Below, piece after piece: positions 1-5,338 of a stretch of 7,156 nt of DNA. The position numbers and the translations under genes were made by a program. The stretch covers positions 1 to 7,156 of the forward strand of contig JANXXY010000328.1 in assembly GCA_025350365.1 (NCBI GenBank), read 5' to 3'. The DNA comes from Bacteroidales bacterium (GTDB taxonomy: Bacteria > Bacteroidota > Bacteroidia > Bacteroidales > JAAUTT01). The notes beneath the pieces were generated by a model that had not been told where the DNA came from, made no database searches, and was given only the letters and a program-made list of their open reading frames with translations. The first letter of the stretch is position 1; every line of letters starts with the position of its first letter.

Positions 1-1249
1 TCACATGTCTGGTTTTAAGGCCTTTAAATGTTATGGAATGAGATACTATTTCCACATTAATGATTTCGCCGTTTTTTTTCAGATGACACCATTCACCGGC
101 CTGATTATAAGAGTTTCGTGTCAGTTCTATATCCTTCAGTAAGTCATCAATATCTTTCTTAGGGCGAATATCCGATATAGTCATCGAAAGAAATTCTTCT
201 CTTGTATAACCGTAATGATGAATAGCGGCATTATTTATATCGAGAAAAGCCAGTGTTTCCAAATGGTAAATCCACATGGGCTGCGGATTGTTAAAAAACA
301 GATAACGATATTTTTCTTCATTTTCCCGTAATGCTTCTTCAGCCTGCCTGTGATCTGTAACATCCATCACCGTTCCAAGCATGCGCAAGGGCTTTCCATC
401 GATAGTCTTTTCAACAACAGCTGCGTGGCCACTTGTCCAAATCCAACGCCTGTTTTTAGTTTGCTGACGCCATTCGGTTTTAAATACGTCCTTTTTTCCA
501 TTGGCACATTCCCGAAAGGCTTTTAGTACCTTTCTCAAATCGATAGGATGCAGACATTCGGTAAATCTTAATTTTGCAAATTCGTCTATACTATACCCAA
601 GTCTTCCAGCCCATTCGGGAGATGTTATAAATTTTAAATTAACAATGTCTACTTCAAAAATGGCCTGATTCGAAACCGTTAGCGCCATTCTTAGTTTTGC
701 CTCGCTTTCGCGAAGTTCTTTGGTGCGCTCCTTGACCTTCGATTCCATTAGCTCGTAAAACTGTCCATTTCTTAATTCAATAGCCAATAAGTCTGACATA
801 GATTCCATCGAATCAATTACGGATGAAATGTTGTTGGTATCAAAAATATCAATCATCATAATAACCGCTATGCGTTTGGATGCATATTCGAGAGGGACAA
901 TAATCGAAGTATTACCGCCAAAAGTTAAAAGTAGACGTTCCATTTCGCCTGCGTTGTCGCAATGATTTATGATGGTGGGAGCATGAAGGTTATGGCTTAA
1001 AGCGGCTATTCGTTGAACGTATTTCAAATCAACACTATTGCGTTTTCGATCAGGACAAATACCCAGAAGAAGGTTATCTTCAAAATCGTGCATTTCGGTA
1101 TGCCGCATAAAAAGCACCATTTTGGCTCCCACTAATTCGCGTAACCGTGTTGTAATGTATTTACCTAATTCACCTGGTTTTTCAGCTAAACTGAGAATAT
1201 TTTTCAGCAAATCGAAAATCATGTAATTAGTTGCAGCATCTACTTTCAT
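1..1249 (-). CDS. GAF-PAS-PAS sensor protein, probably a histidine kinase (3' end beyond window)
   Basis: The frame is open from an ATG at 1249 to the left edge, giving 416 codons with no stop. Residues about 10-160 look like a GAF-type ligand domain, including the strand-rich stretch SIIVPLEYASKRIAVIMMID. Residues about 161-185 form a charged helix (ESKVKERTKELRESEAKL) typical of signalling linkers. A first PAS domain spans about 186-298 and ends in a PAC motif (LRMLGTVMDVTDHRQAEEAL). A second PAS domain starts near 312 (EEKYRYLFFNNPQPMWIYHL) and has the common FLDINNAA and GYTREEF motifs. It is still running at the edge, so the output domain is not visible. A HisKA/HATPase kinase core is usual for this architecture, but a diguanylate cyclase is also possible. 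No membrane segment is seen, so it is probably a cytosolic sensor. The start lies 2 nt after the stop of the DUF1638 gene, implying translational coupling as the last visible gene of the corrinoid operon. Confidence 0.87.
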   Translation of the reverse strand, partial: MKVDAATNYMIFDLLKNILSLAEKPGELGKYITTRLRELVGAKMVLFMRHTEMHDFEDNLLLGICPDRKRNSVDLKYVQRIAALSHNLHAPTIINHCDNAGEMERLLLTFGGNTSIIVPLEYASKRIAVIMMIDIFDTNNISSVIDSMESMSDLLAIELRNGQFYELMESKVKERTKELRESEAKLRMALTVSNQAIFEVDIVNLKFITSPEWAGRLGYSIDEFAKLRFTECLHPIDLRKVLKAFRECANGKKDVFKTEWRQQTKNRRWIWTSGHAAVVEKTIDGKPLRMLGTVMDVTDHRQAEEALRENEEKYRYLFFNNPQPMWIYHLETLAFLDINNAAIHHYGYTREEFLSMTISDIRPKKDIDDLLKDIELTRNSYNQAGEWCHLKKNGEIINVEIVSHSITFKGLKTRHV

Positions 1250-1251
1250 GT

Positions 1252-1821
1252 TTACAAAAGTTTTAAGCCTTCCGCAATAGCACTTTTCAAATGTACTAAA
1301 TCAATATCGATAATTTCGACCGGTAGAGAAAAATATTGACTGATGGCTTCAAGCGTATCTATTGGTATAGGAGAAATTCCAGTATTTAAGTAGATGAATT
1401 TTGTATGCATTTCGGTCATAAATTCAGACGCCAGCACAGAATCGGAAAAGCCAAGCAATTCTTTAAAGATGTGTTCCCATTTCATCGTCCATTCGGGAAG
1501 TAAAAAAAATGCTCCTTCTGCTCTTAGTTTTTGGTAAGTTTTCCTTCCCAGAAAAATTTCACAACAGTTTAAACCTTTTACACGGTGGATGTAACCCTTA
1601 TTTTGTTGTTCCGTCATTTGGGAATGACAGGAGCCATAACACAACATACTTCCGGGCGTAATTAGCTTTTCCAACACTTTGTCCAATTGTTGCGGAACCA
1701 TATGTAAATCGGATGTTACAAAGGTAAAACTCCCTGTTAATTGGCCACTCTCAATAAGGCTCTTTATTTCCTTTTTGAAAATGCTACATGCAATTATTGA
1801 AATTGCGGCTTGGTTACTCAT
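1252..1821 (-). CDS. DUF1638-family protein
   Basis: This 189-aa protein matches my memory of the DUF1638 family, which I know mainly from methanogens and anaerobic bacteria. Recognisable blocks are ACSIFKKEI (residues 11-19), the DLHMVP stretch (38-43), CYGSCHSQM (61-69), LNCCEIFLG (84-92), and FFLLPEWTMKW, followed by YLNTGISP in the C-terminal half. Cys12, Cys65-His66 and Cys86-Cys87 sit in these blocks and could bind a metal or cofactor, which is an inference. The biochemical function of the family is unknown to me. It starts at ATG 1821, 116 nt after the upstream methyltransferase-like gene across a repeat-rich spacer, and is followed 2 nt later by the sensor gene. Its place between a corrinoid/methyltransferase pair and a sensor suggests an accessory or coupling role in corrinoid chemistry. 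Confidence 0.82.
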   Translation of the reverse strand: MSNQAAISIIACSIFKKEIKSLIESGQLTGSFTFVTSDLHMVPQQLDKVLEKLITPGSMLCYGSCHSQMTEQQNKGYIHRVKGLNCCEIFLGRKTYQKLRAEGAFFLLPEWTMKWEHIFKELLGFSDSVLASEFMTEMHTKFIYLNTGISPIPIDTLEAISQYFSLPVEIIDIDLVHLKSAIAEGLKLL

Positions 1822-1830
1822 AATTAATAT

Positions 1831-1951
1831 GTTGAAAAATGTTGAAATAGGAAATAAGTTGAAATATTTCCCTTTATTTCATTTTATTTCTTTTCCGTTT
1901 ATTTCATCTATTTCTATTTATTCCCATTTATTTCCATCTATTCATATTTCC
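1831..1951. repeat. Degenerate ~10-bp periodic repeat in operon spacer
   Basis: On the + strand the hexamer TATTTC occurs exactly at 1865, 1875, 1885, 1900, 1909, 1929 and 1945, with near matches at 1919 and 1939, so most units are about 10 bp apart. The adjoining part has three GTTGAAA copies at 1831, 1841 and 1858. On the transcribed (minus) sense the RNA reads as repeated GAAAUA units. The tract starts inside the last codons of the methyltransferase-like gene and fills nearly the whole spacer before the DUF1638 start. Such a tract could vary in length by slippage or act as an unstructured leader; neither can be shown here. Confidence 0.75.
1850..1871 (-). promoter_or_regulatory. Small hairpin in DUF1638 leader
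   Basis: The arms GGAAATA (1850-1856) and TATTTCC (1865-1871) are perfect 7-bp inverted repeats around an 8-nt loop, located 29-50 nt upstream of the DUF1638 start. The stem is AT-rich and has no convincing U-tract in the transcribed sense, so an attenuator or terminator is unlikely. It may be a side effect of the surrounding repeat or a minor translational or processing signal. Confidence 0.35.
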
Positions 1952-2951
1952 GAATTGTTTCTGTAATTATGTTCAGATTTTTAAGTGGGGTATCGTAAGG
2001 AATGTCTGCATTTGAAGTGGTCATTATATATTTGCTGTCGTTTTTACGATTTTCCAATAGTTTTAATACCCAGCCTTCGATGGTTTTGGGGTTTGCTTTT
2101 AGTAAAAGTGGTCCATTAATATTGCCCATGATGGCGATATTGTTTCCAATGATCATTCTGGCTTCGTCGAAACTATCGCGTGGGTCCAGCACAAAACTAA
2201 CCACATTTGGTAAATTGTGAAAAAATTCAAGGAATGGCAATAGTCTTTCCCCTCCATGATGAAAAACAATTGGACCATTAATTTTTGCATATTGGCTTCT
2301 CAGTTCCGGAATTAGTACATTTTTGGCAATTTGTTGTGTAATAATGGTAGAGTTTGAAAAACTTGCAGGAGTAAAGATAAACGAAGCGCCAATGGAAAGT
2401 AAAGTGTTGGAAAACTTCACAAAAAAAGATGATGTTAACTCCAACATTTGCCGGGTTTCCTCAGGATGAAACAATAGTGTGTCAATCCAGTTTTCAATTC
2501 CCATAATCAAGGCAGGCAGATCAGTGGGAGAACTTACAATAGCGGCTATTGGAATCTGGTTTTTATATTGTTCCACCAGTAGTTTGGTGCTTTCGAGCAA
2601 ATACACCAGACGTGGGTGGTTTTCTAATTCGGGAACTGACAGATTGTCAATATCGGCTAAGCTTACAATTGCAGGAATTTTTAAGTTAGGAGGATTCTTT
2701 TCAAAATATACAGCCTTGCTGCCAAATGCTTCGGCTTCCATTACCAAGGCAAAAGGAGTAAACAAAATATCGGGCTCAAGTTTATCCACAACGGCAATTT
2801 GTCCTTTAAGGTACTTTTGAGGATTGGCATAGTATTCGTTGAGATGGCATGAAATTAATCTGGCGCCATATAACGTTGCTAAAGGTGCATAGGGAACCCG
2901 GTCAGTTGGTTTGCCTTGCAAACAGTGGAATACTCTCTCAATTGGCAACAC
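1938..2951 (-). CDS. MtaA/UroD-fold methylcobalamin methyltransferase-like protein
   Basis: The 337-aa product has the length and layout of the MtaA/MtbA branch of the uroporphyrinogen decarboxylase superfamily, whose members move a methyl group between a corrinoid protein and a thiol or other acceptor. Visible family motifs are GKPTDRVPYAP (13-23), FTPFALVMEAEAFG (64-77), FHHGGERLLPF after residue 229, a VSFVLDP strand, GNINGP, and SNADIPYDTPLKN near the C-terminus. The usual MtaA zinc site is a His-X-Cys pair plus a later Cys. Here the aligned positions read His231-His232-Gly233 and Ala315, so the cysteines are absent. The start is GTG at 2951, one nt after the stop of the corrinoid gene. 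An in-frame stop at 2964-2966 leaves only GTG or the following TTG as starts. True HemE is unlikely because of the corrinoid partner and motif pattern. The methyl acceptor is unknown. Confidence 0.86.
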   Translation of the reverse strand: MLPIERVFHCLQGKPTDRVPYAPLATLYGARLISCHLNEYYANPQKYLKGQIAVVDKLEPDILFTPFALVMEAEAFGSKAVYFEKNPPNLKIPAIVSLADIDNLSVPELENHPRLVYLLESTKLLVEQYKNQIPIAAIVSSPTDLPALIMGIENWIDTLLFHPEETRQMLELTSSFFVKFSNTLLSIGASFIFTPASFSNSTIITQQIAKNVLIPELRSQYAKINGPIVFHHGGERLLPFLEFFHNLPNVVSFVLDPRDSFDEARMIIGNNIAIMGNINGPLLLKANPKTIEGWVLKLLENRKNDSKYIMTTSNADIPYDTPLKNLNIITETIRKYE

Positions 2952-2952
2952 G

Positions 2953-3627
2953 TTAGATGGTTTTTATTGTTTTTAATAATTTCGAGAAAAGTTGTGGCGC
3001 TTGAGTGGCACTTGTACAAGTGCCGTCGCCACCAACTTCATGAACAAGTTCAGGCCGGACTTTAAAAATGGCACCTCCAACTGCCAGTTTTATTTTGTGC
3101 TGTAAATTACGACTATCAATTTCCTGCCTTACTTTTTTAATGTTCAACGCGGTAGTGTACATCATCGCCGAAACACCAATAAGCGGAGCCTGCAATTCAA
3201 TGGCTTTATCCACTATGTCATGTGCAGTAACATCGTTGCCCATATCAATCACTTCCCATCCGGAAGCTTGCAGAAATGTGCTCACCATTTTGCGACCCAG
3301 CGAATGGAAATCATCTTCAATATTTGCCAACACAACAGGAGTGTGCCTATCGGCTGCAATCACCTGCCACTCTTTGGTTTCAACCGCATAAAGTAGTAAG
3401 TCTTCTGTAATTTTTGCAGCTACATAACCTTGGGCTAAGGAAAGTTTTTCCGCCGACCACATTTCACCAATTTCAATAAGCACTGGTTCAAGTACCTGAT
3501 TAATAGCATTTAAATATCCAACCTTTTCAGCAATGTTCCTAATAAAATCAACAGCCTCGGCTCTGCGAGCTTCAATAATTTTGTTGATTAGGATGATACG
3601 GTTTTGTGTAATTTCGATGTAATTCAT
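2953..3627 (-). CDS. Corrinoid (B12)-binding methyltransferase/sensor protein
   Basis: This 224-aa, two-domain protein has the MtaC/MtbC-like cobalamin-binding layout. Residues about 10-85 form a helical cap (LEPVLIEIGEMWSAEKLSLAQ). Residues about 96-224 form a Rossmann-like B12 domain with the base-off/His-on signature Asp106-x-His108-x-x-Gly111, then Ser153-Ala-Met and Gly184-Gly185. His108 should be the lower axial cobalt ligand. The cap carries Trp57 in the position of the W-x9-EH motif of sensory cobalamin proteins such as CarH, but the EH is Gly67-Tyr68 here. I choose ATG at 3627 over the TTG two codons upstream. There is no Shine-Dalgarno sequence, as is usual for Bacteroidota. It is first in the minus-strand operon and is followed 1 nt later by the MtaA-like gene, its likely methyl-transfer partner. 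Confidence 0.9.
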   Translation of the reverse strand: MNYIEITQNRIILINKIIEARRAEAVDFIRNIAEKVGYLNAINQVLEPVLIEIGEMWSAEKLSLAQGYVAAKITEDLLLYAVETKEWQVIAADRHTPVVLANIEDDFHSLGRKMVSTFLQASGWEVIDMGNDVTAHDIVDKAIELQAPLIGVSAMMYTTALNIKKVRQEIDSRNLQHKIKLAVGGAIFKVRPELVHEVGGDGTCTSATQAPQLFSKLLKTIKTI

Positions 3628-3830
3628 TATCAAAAATCATAAAAATTAATTCATTTAAATAAGAGATGAATATCAACCTTTGTGAAATTGTAATTTCTAA
3701 TAAATTGCGTAGTGAATTTTTAAATAGCCTAGTAAAAATACAAGTTTTGATGGAAATTAATCATGACAAGAGTCTTTTAAATTTAGATTTTTTTAACTTT
3801 AAGAATTTGATCCGATAAATTATAAAAAAC
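3628..3830. other. Divergent intergenic region, corrinoid operon / response regulator
   Basis: This roughly 200-bp AT-rich gap separates two divergent starts and must hold at least the promoters for the corrinoid operon (minus) and the response regulator (plus). I found no pair of elements well matching the Bacteroidota consensus (TTTG or TTG about 20 bp before TAnnTTTG) in either direction. The only small symmetry noted is AAATTGTAATTT near 3685. No RNA gene or further ORF is apparent. Confidence 0.5.
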
Positions 3831-4196
3831 ATGAATAGTATTTTAGTTGTGGAAGATAATGATTTGAACTATTTTTTGATAAAAGAGATATTGCGTGATT
3901 ATGATATTACTTTAGCTCGGGCATCAAATGGCAAAGAGTTTTTTTCAATTATTTCAATGTCGAAAAATTTCGATTTAGTATTGATGGATTTAATGCTTCC
4001 GGATACCGATGGAATATTACTTACCAAATATCTAATTGACAATAAGATACTTATCCCAATAGTATTTATTAGTGCGTATAGCGAGCGTTGCGAAGAAATA
4101 TTTGAATTGGGCGTCGAATATTTCCTGCAAAAACCAATTATGACCGAATTATTTTTGAGTGTTATCAGCAAATATTTTAGTTTAACATCCAGATAA
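3831..4196 (+). CDS. Single-domain response regulator (CheY-like REC)
   Basis: The 121-aa protein is a receiver domain only. The acidic pocket is Glu8-Asp9, the phosphoacceptor is Asp53 in LVLMDLMLPDTDG (49-61), the switch hydroxyl is Ser81 in PIVFISAYS, and the conserved Lys-Pro is 101-102 in YFLQKP. All catalytic REC residues are present. With no output domain it probably works by protein contact, either as a CheY-like messenger or as a phosphorelay intermediate. Candidate partners in the window are the divergent GAF-PAS sensor and the downstream CheA-type kinase; which one it serves is not determinable here. The start is ATG 3831, after an AT-rich leader without a clear ribosome-binding site. 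It stands alone, with 180 nt before the next gene. Confidence 0.93.
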   Translation: MNSILVVEDNDLNYFLIKEILRDYDITLARASNGKEFFSIISMSKNFDLVLMDLMLPDTDGILLTKYLIDNKILIPIVFISAYSERCEEIFELGVEYFLQKPIMTELFLSVISKYFSLTSR

Positions 4197-4241
4197 GTTG
4201 CTTCTTAATTTTCACATTACTTTATGGATTCCCCTAAAAGT

Positions 4242-4302
4242 ACAGGCAAACGATACAAACACGAAATGAGCTACATGTTAACGGTTTGCTTCTGTTGCCT
4301 GT
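4242..4302. repeat. Inverted repeat with competing arms
   Basis: The intergenic stretch 4197-4376 has no ORF of note. ACAGGCAA (4242-4249) is a perfect inverted repeat of TTGCCTGT (4295-4302). The overlapping GCAAAC (4246-4251) is complementary to GTTTGC (4284-4289), so the two pairings exclude each other. The stems are short and the loops are long (45 and 32 nt). It may be an operator or structured leader for the toxin-antitoxin operon starting at 4377, or chance. Confidence 0.3.
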
Positions 4303-4376
4303 TATTGAACGTAACGCAGTTATAGAGGCTATCAAAACCAAAATAAATTTATAACGTTGTAAAAAACATTAATATT

Positions 4377-4595
4377 ATGGCACGTATCGCAGGAATACAA
4401 ATTGAAAAGGATGTGAAAGGCCGCCCGGCTTATGCTCGTATCAACCTTAAAAAATATCCCGAAGCTTTGGAACTGTTAACCAATATTGGAGCCATTGAAG
4501 AAGATGAATTTGAACGCGAATGGAAAAGAGGTTTAACCCCTGAACAATTTAAAGAAGAAATGCACCGCCGTATCAATAATTGGGAAAAGCGATGA
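4377..4595 (+). CDS. Antitoxin-like small protein of a RelE/ParE-type TA pair
   Basis: The 72-aa protein begins MARIAGIQIEKDVKGRPAYA, followed by an INLKKYPEAL segment and a charged C-terminus (EEMHRRINNWEKR). I recognise this as the type of small uncharacterised protein that precedes RelE/ParE-family toxins in Bacteroidota. It shows no obvious helix-turn-helix or ribbon-helix-helix motif, so the way it would bind DNA is unclear. Its TGA stop overlaps the toxin's ATG (ATGA), the typical translational coupling of such pairs. The protein is intact although the downstream toxin is broken, which would make it an orphan antitoxin. The leader contains TAACGTTG (4352-4359), one mismatch from the TAnnTTTG promoter element, but no good upstream element. 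Confidence 0.75.
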   Translation: MARIAGIQIEKDVKGRPAYARINLKKYPEALELLTNIGAIEEDEFEREWKRGLTPEQFKEEMHRRINNWEKR

Positions 4596-4919
4596 TTGAT
4601 GTAATCATTTCGTCCGAGGTGGCCGATTATCTTGACGAATTGGCGTACAAACTTTATCTCAAAGGCTATTTTGGGTTTATTGAAACAGCTATAGAATATG
4701 TAGATAAACTTACCGATGATGTACACCAAAAATATACATATCAAGCAAAAAAAACTTGCACCACCACGATTCAGAAGATATGGTTATCATTACATTACTT
4801 ATAAGCCTAATCGTCGCACAACCTAGTATATTTTTTTCAATTTTCGAGATGATCGTTATTTAATTAGTTACATCACAAACAACCATGTTTCAGCCCAACA
4901 CATAAGAGGCTTAAAATAA
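4592..4919 (+). pseudogene. RelE/ParE-family toxin, inactivated by frameshift and nonsense
   Basis: The reading frame starts at ATG 4592, overlapping the antitoxin stop, and encodes MIDVIISSEVADYLDELAYK and onward, the N-terminus of a Bacteroidota RelE/ParE-like toxin. Homology leaves the frame at the A5 run 4728-4732. Removing one A restores the family-like sequence NIHIKQKKLAPP, then YITYKPNRRTT. Left alone, the original frame ends at TAA 4802-4804 after unrelated sequence. In the restored frame a TAG at 4824-4826 stands where the family has Trp (RTTW-YIFF). Beyond it the sequence is again family-like (YIFFNFRDDRYLISYITNNH, then VSAQHIRGLK) to TAA 4917-4919. With two independent lesions, a full-length toxin cannot be made. 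One lesion alone might be a sequencing error, but two favour genuine decay. The last third carries the expected catalytic-side positive residues but is not translated. Confidence 0.87.
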
Positions 4920-4951
4920 CATTCTTTTATATGATTCTCCGATGTTTTACC

Positions 4952-4976
4952 TAAAAAGTTTTACCCTTACTTTTTA
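4952..4976 (+). terminator. AT-rich hairpin downstream of TA operon
   Basis: TAAAAAGT (4952-4959) and ACTTTTTA (4969-4976) form a perfect 8-bp stem with a 9-nt loop, 33 nt after the toxin stop. The 3' arm itself supplies a T-run. With only one G-C pair per arm region the stem is weak, so it is only a possible terminator for the TA transcript. Confidence 0.35.
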
Positions 4977-5148
4977 TTATAAAGCACTCAATGAGTTATG
5001 AGATTCCGAACGAAGAGAGAAATCTAGCGAAGCGCGAAAACCCACTGGCGGAGAAAGGAAAAACATTAAAGTGAGCAGAAATTTAAATTAGGCATAACAC
5101 CGGATATTCATATAAAATTATATTAAATACTAAAAGGGGAATTTTGTC

Positions 5149-5184
5149 GTACACCCATTTAGTAACAATTCAGTACATCCATTT
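5149..5184. repeat. Direct repeat GTACAyCCATTT, 24-bp period
   Basis: GTACACCCATTT (5149-5160) and GTACATCCATTT (5173-5184) differ at one base and are spaced 24 bp apart, start to start. A third GTACA follows at 5193 inside the inverted repeat. The array lies 155-190 bp upstream of the CheA-like start and may be a multi-copy regulator binding site. Confidence 0.6.
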
Positions 5185-5190
5185 TCTTTT

Positions 5191-5229
5191 TCGTACAAAA
5201 GTATGATACCTGATCATTATTTTGTACGA
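5191..5229. repeat. Perfect 10-bp inverted repeat
   Basis: TCGTACAAAA (5191-5200) and TTTTGTACGA (5220-5229) are exact reverse complements separated by 19 nt. The spacer includes a smaller palindrome, GTATGATAC (5201-5209), and TGATCA (5211-5216). The form fits a dyad operator or a cruciform/hairpin upstream of the kinase gene. TCGTACA also recurs at 5147-5153, exactly 44 bp upstream of the left arm. Confidence 0.65.
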
Positions 5230-5231
5230 GG

Positions 5232-5268
5232 TAAAAATCATCCTTTTTACATTTAAAAATCATCCTTT
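5232..5268. repeat. 15-bp direct repeat, 22-bp period
   Basis: TAAAAATCATCCTTT occurs exactly at 5232-5246 and 5254-5268, with a 7-nt spacer, so the units repeat every 22 bp (two helical turns on one DNA face). This is the geometry of tandem binding by LytTR- or OmpR-type dimers. It is 71-107 bp upstream of the CheA-like start and is the best candidate operator for that gene. Confidence 0.7.
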
Positions 5269-5338
5269 AGTATTACACCATAACGGTTTGGTTAGGAGTA
5301 TCTTTATGATATAAAACACTACTCCAAAAGTACTAAAT

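Larger units (their letters stand above)
4920..5338. other. Long intergenic region upstream of cheA-like gene
   Basis: This 419-bp gap holds an AT-rich hairpin (4952-4976), a purine-rich, less AT-biased block (about 5000-5070), and a cluster of direct and inverted repeats (5147-5268). No tRNA, rRNA or convincing gene is seen. A 27-codon ORF at 4991-5074 (MSYEIPNEERNLAKRENPLA and onward) exists but has no supporting signal and may be part of a dispersed intergenic repeat. The last 70 bp before the kinase start contain TATCTTTA (5299-5306), one mismatch from TAnnTTTG, without a properly spaced upstream element. Confidence 0.6.

Noticed and set aside
1038..1226. Plus-strand ORF of 62 codons opposite the sensor gene
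   Set aside because: It lies wholly antisense to a continuous GAF-domain coding frame and has no recognisable protein features.
1679..2820. Plus-strand ORFs (1679-1966, 2002-2220, 2479-2820) opposite the DUF1638 and MtaA-like genes
   Set aside because: They are antisense shadows of well-supported genes, with low-complexity or hydrophobic translations and no family motifs.
3068..3391. Plus-strand ORF of 107 codons opposite the corrinoid gene
   Set aside because: It is the shadow of the B12-binding domain, whose DxHxxG, SxM and GG motifs are on the minus strand.
3899..4744. Minus-strand ORFs (3899-4171, 4430-4744) opposite the REC and TA genes
   Set aside because: They are antisense to clear coding frames and have no recognisable features.
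4580..4804. TTG start at 4580 and a 74-aa intact toxin
   Set aside because: The ATG at 4592, in ATGA overlap with the antitoxin stop, is the natural start, and the C-terminal part of this ORF is out-of-frame sequence after the A-run frameshift.
4824..4826. In-frame TAG in the toxin as a pyrrolysine codon, given nearby corrinoid methyltransferase genes
   Set aside because: The site matches a family Trp (TGG to TAG is one change), the gene is also frameshifted upstream, the protein is not a methylamine methyltransferase, and no pyl genes are visible.
5147..5268. The repeat cluster as a CRISPR array
   Set aside because: Repeats are 10-15 bp with 7-19-nt gaps and mixed orientation; repeat length, spacer length and cas genes do not fit.
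5287..5306. Bacteroidota-type promoter TTTG (5287) with TATCTTTA (5299)
   Set aside because: The two elements are only 8 nt apart, far short of the usual spacing of about 20 bp, and the second has a mismatch.
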